A stretch of 64,000 nt of DNA from the NCBI GenBank assembly GCA_020975725.1, contig QXJR01000006.1:682001-746000 (forward strand). The letters are read 5' to 3'. Of the stretch, positions 60,190 through 64,000 are shown piece after piece (the first letter of the stretch is position 1; the number at the start of each line of letters is the position of its first letter). The position numbers were made by a program, and so were the translations under genes. The notes under the pieces were generated by a model, which had not been told where the DNA came from, ran no database searches, and saw only the letters and a program-made list of their open reading frames with translations. The stretch comes from Picocystis sp. L7. Lineage: Eukaryota; Chlorophyta; Picocystophyceae; Picocystales; Picocystaceae.

Positions 60190-61059
60190 TTAGACGTCAC
60201 ATACGTTTGCTATGTCGACGTTGTTGAGGTCATCCTCTTCTGATGTCGGATTGTCCTCCACCGACGAACGGTGCAGCTTCGCGCGATGCGCTGCCACTGC
60301 TTTCGCAATCCAAGCTTCCTTTGGTCCAGGATCGGGCGCCACGTGCGGATGCAATTTGTAGAATTTGTCCGCCTTCATCCACGCCATCTCCGCTTGCGTC
60401 TCAACGTGCTCCTCCATAGCGAGCATGAGTAGGTTGTTGGTATCGCGCATACTCGCTTCCAGTTGCGCGATACTGGAGCGACCTCCGCCGCTGCCATGGC
60501 TCTGGCGATCGGACGAGGCGCGCCTTGCCCGTTTTCCGTGTGTTTCCATGGACTTCCTCAGGGCTTGCTTCGCATCCTCGTCCAGTCGCGCCAGCTTCGT
60601 GTTCCGCTGCTCCTTCGCAATCGCCCGTTGCTGCTTCAAACCGTCGCGCAAGTCCAACAGGCGCTGGACTCCTTGTTCGAGGTCGGTGTGCACTGCACAC
60701 CCCCCTCGACCGGTCGCAGCCTAGGCCTCTGCATTTCGCTTGTCGTGCTTCTCCATCAAAGCAGCCAATTGGCGCTGGACAGTCCTCTGACACAGGGTGA
60801 AGTTGTCGAACAGGCCGTCTGGATGCCTTCGCAAGCCATCCAGCAAGTTCGACCAGGCCGCGTTGATCGCTCCATGGGAGCCCTTGCCAATCGGACAGCA
60901 TTCGTCCATATACATCTGATTGACGAGCGCAATCTGTTGCGCTTCGTTCCACGTGTTCCGCTTCGCCTTCAATCCTTCATGCGCGACGTTTGGCGTCTCC
61001 GTGATTTCGACATTGTCGTCACGCACAGCCAATGGGTGGTGCGCCTGGATACTGCCCAT
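60190..61059 (-). pseudogene. Harbinger-3 Myb/SANT-like gene (one in-frame stop)
   Basis: 289 codons from the ATG at 61059 to a TAA, interrupted only by TAG at 60721-60723, where the Harbinger-2 copy has Leu. Order: acidic start (DDNVEITETPNVAHEG), Myb/SANT core (RNTWNEAQQIALVNQMYMDE, then INAAWSNLLDGL), helical segment (VQRQLAALMEKHDKRNAE), a second helical stretch (TDLEQGVQRLLDLRDGLKQQRA), a Lys/Arg-rich nuclear-targeting stretch (HGKRARRASS), and an acidic tail with the shared AVAAHRAKL motif. Probable role: binding terminal or subterminal repeats and bringing the transposase to the nucleus. With a single stop, this copy is the best kept of the three, and read-through cannot be excluded. 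Confidence 0.68.
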
Positions 61060-61189
61060 TGCGCACTCAATTCAAACGCCATTGCTCGACGAAAAAGTCC
61101 TGCTTCCTCGTCGATGGATGCAAATTACAGAATTTTGCAGAATTGTTGGAACTCTTCGCCCTCCATCGGATCATCGTCCAGGTCAGAAA

Positions 61190-63415
61190 CCAACAAGGTG
61201 TCGACCAAATAGCTCGAAAAACCCAGATCTTTTGAGAGTAGACGACTCAAACACGTACAATGAAAACGTCAGTCAACACACTGATCGTTCAACCCCTTTG
61301 TCCACGACTTCGGAAACCCTCGTTGGTCGTTCTCGTGTTCGCTGCCTCCAGTTGCAAGGCTCTCGTTGAAGTGGGAACACGACACCTGCAACAAGCTCAC
61401 GTCAATGTCACTCTAAATGTATTACACGATGTCAGCCCCCTTAAATACCCCGCGTCCCCCCTGTTCTAGAAGGACCAGGCTGGCAGGTGCGTGACACAGG
61501 TTGCTGTCGTCGCGCCACGCACAGGCTGGCTGGATCGGCTGGCAAATCCCCCGACCGAGCCAGAGAATATTCTCCAAACGAATGAACAGTATGGTTGCCC
61601 CATATCACACAAAGTTGACACTCCCGCTCAACCATGGTGTTCATATTTCGATCTTTTGCACATGCAATGCACTGATTAATTTTTCAAACCTTCCTGGAGC
61701 CAATACCTTGGTAAGGTAATCTGCAAGCATGTCCTCAGACCTACAATAGGCAAACTTAACTTCACCTCTCATCCATCGTTCACGAGCAAAATGATGATGC
61801 ACATCAATGTGCTTTGTCCTTGTCACCGAATTCAAATCTTGCAACATTCTTAAGCACGCTTGATTGTCATTGAAGATCTGAATACCATTCCATTTCTTAT
61901 GCAGAAGGCTCCCCATGAAGTTTCTTAACCATAGAGCTTCTTTCACACAAGCGCTTACTGCCATATATTGTGCTTCAGCTGTACTACAAGCCACTGTCTT
62001 TTGCAATTTACTGTACCAGGTGATGAGACTTCCGTTTAAGAGAAACAGATACCCCGTTCTTGACCTTCTTGTGTCTTTGTCGGTAGCGTAGTCAGAGTCA
62101 CAAAAACCAATCAACTCAAACTCTTCATCGCTTTCTTCATTGAGTTGTCCAAGACAAAGGCCATAGTCCCTCGTCTTCTTTAGATACCTTAACACTGCTT
62201 TTGCAGCATTCCAATGTGTCTCACCAGGCTTACTCATATACCTTGATAATGTTGCCGCGGCATGGGCAATATCCGGCCTCACTGTTGTAGAAATGTACAA
62301 GAGTTGTCCAACTAGTTGTTGATATTGTGTCACAACTATTTCATCGTCCTTGCACTTCATCTCTGAAAGAGGTACGCCCAGCGGCACTCTCGCTTCTTTT
62401 GCTTGTTCCATTCCATAAGTATGAAGCAACTGGTCAATTTTCTGACTCTCTGATAAGTAGAGAACTCTCTTTTCTCTACGACGTGTGATGACCATGCCAC
62501 AAAACAAACTAGCCAGTCCTAGATGCCTTGCATTGAACTTACCACTGAGCTCCTTGATCAGTTCCTTCAACAATTGTTGATCACTCGTGGCAAGAATGAT
62601 GTCATCAACATAGACACAAATGTAGCATACCGAGTTGTTTCTCTTGCATGTGAGTACTGACTCATCGACCGATATACACTCACATCCAATGTCTTCGGTG
62701 AGAACCCCAGTAAGTAACTTTTTCCACATTCTTGGAGCTTGCTTAAGCCCATAAAGACTCTTCTTGAGTCTCAACACCTTTCCGGGTGTTTCAACAACTC
62801 CTTCCGGTACTGCCATATATCTCCTCCTCAATGCTTGCATTCAAGAAGGCAGTCTTCACGTTAAGCTGTTCTATTTCCAAATCCTGCACAGCAGCCACTG
62901 TAAGGATCACCCTCATTGCGGACTTGCTAACCACGGGTGAAAAAACTTCTGAGTAATCCACACCCTTCCTTTGTTGGAAACCTTTGATGACTAGCCGAGC
63001 CTTGTACCTATCCACATTACCATTGCCGTCACGTTTCACTTTGAACACCCATTTACTTTGTAGTGCTTTGCGACCATTGGGTAAAGAAGATAGCGCCCAT
63101 GTCTCATTTTCGCACAATGAGCGTAGCTCCTCCTCAATTGCAAGTTTCCAGAGTTTTGCATCAGGTCTTTCCATAGCTTCTGTATATCCAGAAAATTCAT
63201 CAGGTAGATCTTCGATAGCTATCCCAACCTTCAGACCCATAGCCATTCTTTTGTAGTCTATTGTTTCCCTTTCTCTTAGGTTGTATGTTTGATTCATCTC
63301 AACTCCCGCTGACTCAACAACATGTGTACTGTCAAGTTCCACCATCTGATTCTTCTGGTTGTCTCCGAGTTGTGATTCCATAGCTTGACTTGTTGCGCCC
63401 AGCCCTCTCGAGACA
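61190..63415 (-). mobile_element. Ty1/copia retrotransposon, 5'-truncated (copia-2)
   Basis: Read on minus: RT (LPNGRKALQSKWVFKVKRDG near 63.05 kb; YVDDIILATS near 62.6 kb), RNase H (GFCDSDYATDKDTRRSRTGY near 62.1 kb) and the KHIDVHHHFARERW block near 61.8 kb. A purine-rich tract (GAGCGGGAG) and what looks like the start of a 3' LTR (TGTCAAC near 61622) follow. A TATA-like GTATTTAAG lies near 61.44 kb in that LTR. The LTR's far end (about 61.2 kb) is uncertain without a partner. Gag, protease and integrase are missing; the sequence changes abruptly near 63415. It is a different family from copia-1 and a fossil. The remaining part has about one break. Confidence 0.82.
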
Positions 63416-63417
63416 CC

Positions 63418-63865
63418 TGTCTTGCCGAGGTTGTCCTTCGACGATGAGGAATATGCACTCAATCGTGAGGCTTTTGAGAGGTTCTCAATTATATTCGGGC
63501 CATTCACTTGGGACTTGTTTGCCTCGCCAAACAATGCCCAATGTCCGGCCTTCTTTACACGGGAGACCAATGCTCTCACCCAAGAATGGGCTAGTCTTGG
63601 CAACCTATGGGCACACCCACCCTGTTGCCTCATTGACTCCGTGATAGGCAAGCTGGAGGCCGAACCTAGAGCCCTTGTGACCATGATCACTCCGCATTGG
63701 CCAAAGGCTCCCTGGTTCCCTCGCTTGCAGCATCTCGCTACCTACCAGGAGGTACTAGGGAGGCATGAGGGAATATTCTCGGATGCCCAAGGAAGGCCCT
63801 TGCCTTCCCCTCACTGGGACGTCCTCCTTAGCCATGTCCCTAGGCGGATGCAGGGCCAGGACTAA
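63418..63865 (+). mobile_element. DIRS-like retroelement fragment (RNase H end)
   Basis: About 148 codons with the pattern typical of the RNase H end in tyrosine-recombinase retrotransposons: WDLFASPNNAQCPAFFTRE, then LWAHPPCC, then a TPHWPKAPWFPRL block. Neither the RT upstream nor the recombinase downstream is present in the window. The fragment abuts copia-2 head to head at about 63415. The family call rests on motif memory; a related gypsy-like element is possible. Confidence 0.5.
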
Positions 63866-64000
63866 CCCGAATAGGGACCGGTTTGTCCCCCTTTCTAATA
63901 AGGGCTCTGTGGCCGATGAACCGGATAAATACGTGGCTTAGCCACGGGCGGATTCCCCAATGGAGTTAAGATGTAATATTAATTGCGGCGGAGGGGAACG
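63866..64000. other. Unassigned right edge
   Basis: No recognisable feature in the last 135 bp. Confidence 0.4.

Larger units (their letters stand above)
37995..61110 (+). mobile_element. PIF/Harbinger-like two-gene transposon with a 20-kb internal satellite (Harbinger-3)
   Basis: The left end GAGGCATTCGG at 37995 resembles the Harbinger-2 end, and the subterminal sequence matches too (TTTTTGACCGTTG near 38.05 kb and near 27.58 kb). Gene order is as in Harbinger-2: transposase on plus (38347-39516), Myb-like gene on minus (61059-60190). Between their 3' ends lie about 20.4 kb of satellite. No right terminal repeat is found before copia-2 begins near 61.2 kb, so the right end is cut off, displaced or outside the window. 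Confidence 0.72.

Noticed and set aside
732-60723. Reassignment of TAG to a sense codon, because TAG is the most frequent in-frame stop in the DNA-transposon genes and the coding-like remnant
   Set aside because: The aligned residues differ (Gln twice, but also Trp and Leu), TAA and TGA interruptions occur too, the sample is about a dozen, and frameshifts accompany them. Ordinary decay explains it. A count of stop codons in expressed host genes would settle it.

Overview
This is eukaryotic DNA made almost entirely of mobile elements and their remains. There are Ty3/gypsy and Ty1/copia retrotransposons, PIF/Harbinger-like and piggyBac-like DNA transposons, a fragment resembling a DIRS-type element, and one 20.4-kb satellite array. 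I see no rRNA, tRNA or CRISPR. The only likely host gene is a short sialyltransferase-family (GT29) gene. Gypsy elements carrying a DNA cytosine methyltransferase have been reported from charophyte algae and dinoflagellates. An algal or other protist genome therefore fits, but the window alone does not fix the species.

Layout. 1-1383: unassigned flank with a weak coding-like remnant. 1384-12722: a giant palindrome with two 2220-bp arms around a 95-bp spacer. Each arm holds the same broken Myb/SANT-like gene and the same gypsy insertion site. The left arm keeps only a solo LTR, while the right arm keeps the whole 7.45-kb element with its embedded DNA methyltransferase. 12838-15723: a decayed piggyBac-like transposon with unusual palindromic ends. 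15724-19806: no recognisable gene. 19807-20562: the GT29 gene, minus strand. 20696-25727: a young copia element just upstream of that gene. 25728-26310: a GC-rich diverged tandem repeat. 26311-27513: unassigned.

27514-37947: a Harbinger-like transposon (transposase plus convergent Myb-like gene, both broken), split near its left end by a very young gypsy element (27683-35057, identical 421-bp LTRs, TSD TAGGG) that also carries a DNA methyltransferase. 37995 to beyond 61.1 kb: a second Harbinger-like transposon. Its open transposase frame (38347-39516) and its convergent Myb-like gene (61059-60190, one stop) are pushed apart by about 20.4 kb of CAG-rich satellite that begins directly after the transposase stop codon. 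About 61.2-63.4 kb: a 5'-truncated copia element. 63.4-63.9 kb: the DIRS-like fragment.

How the parts relate. The Harbinger units are two-gene elements: a DDE transposase and a separate Myb-like protein that probably binds the element's ends. Three Myb-like paralogues can be aligned to one another. Both gypsy elements share the order gag, protease, RT, RNase H, DNA methyltransferase, integrase, then a chromodomain-like and a Tudor-like tail. The most novel-looking structures are the palindrome with one arm whole and one arm solo, and the satellite grown inside a two-gene transposon.
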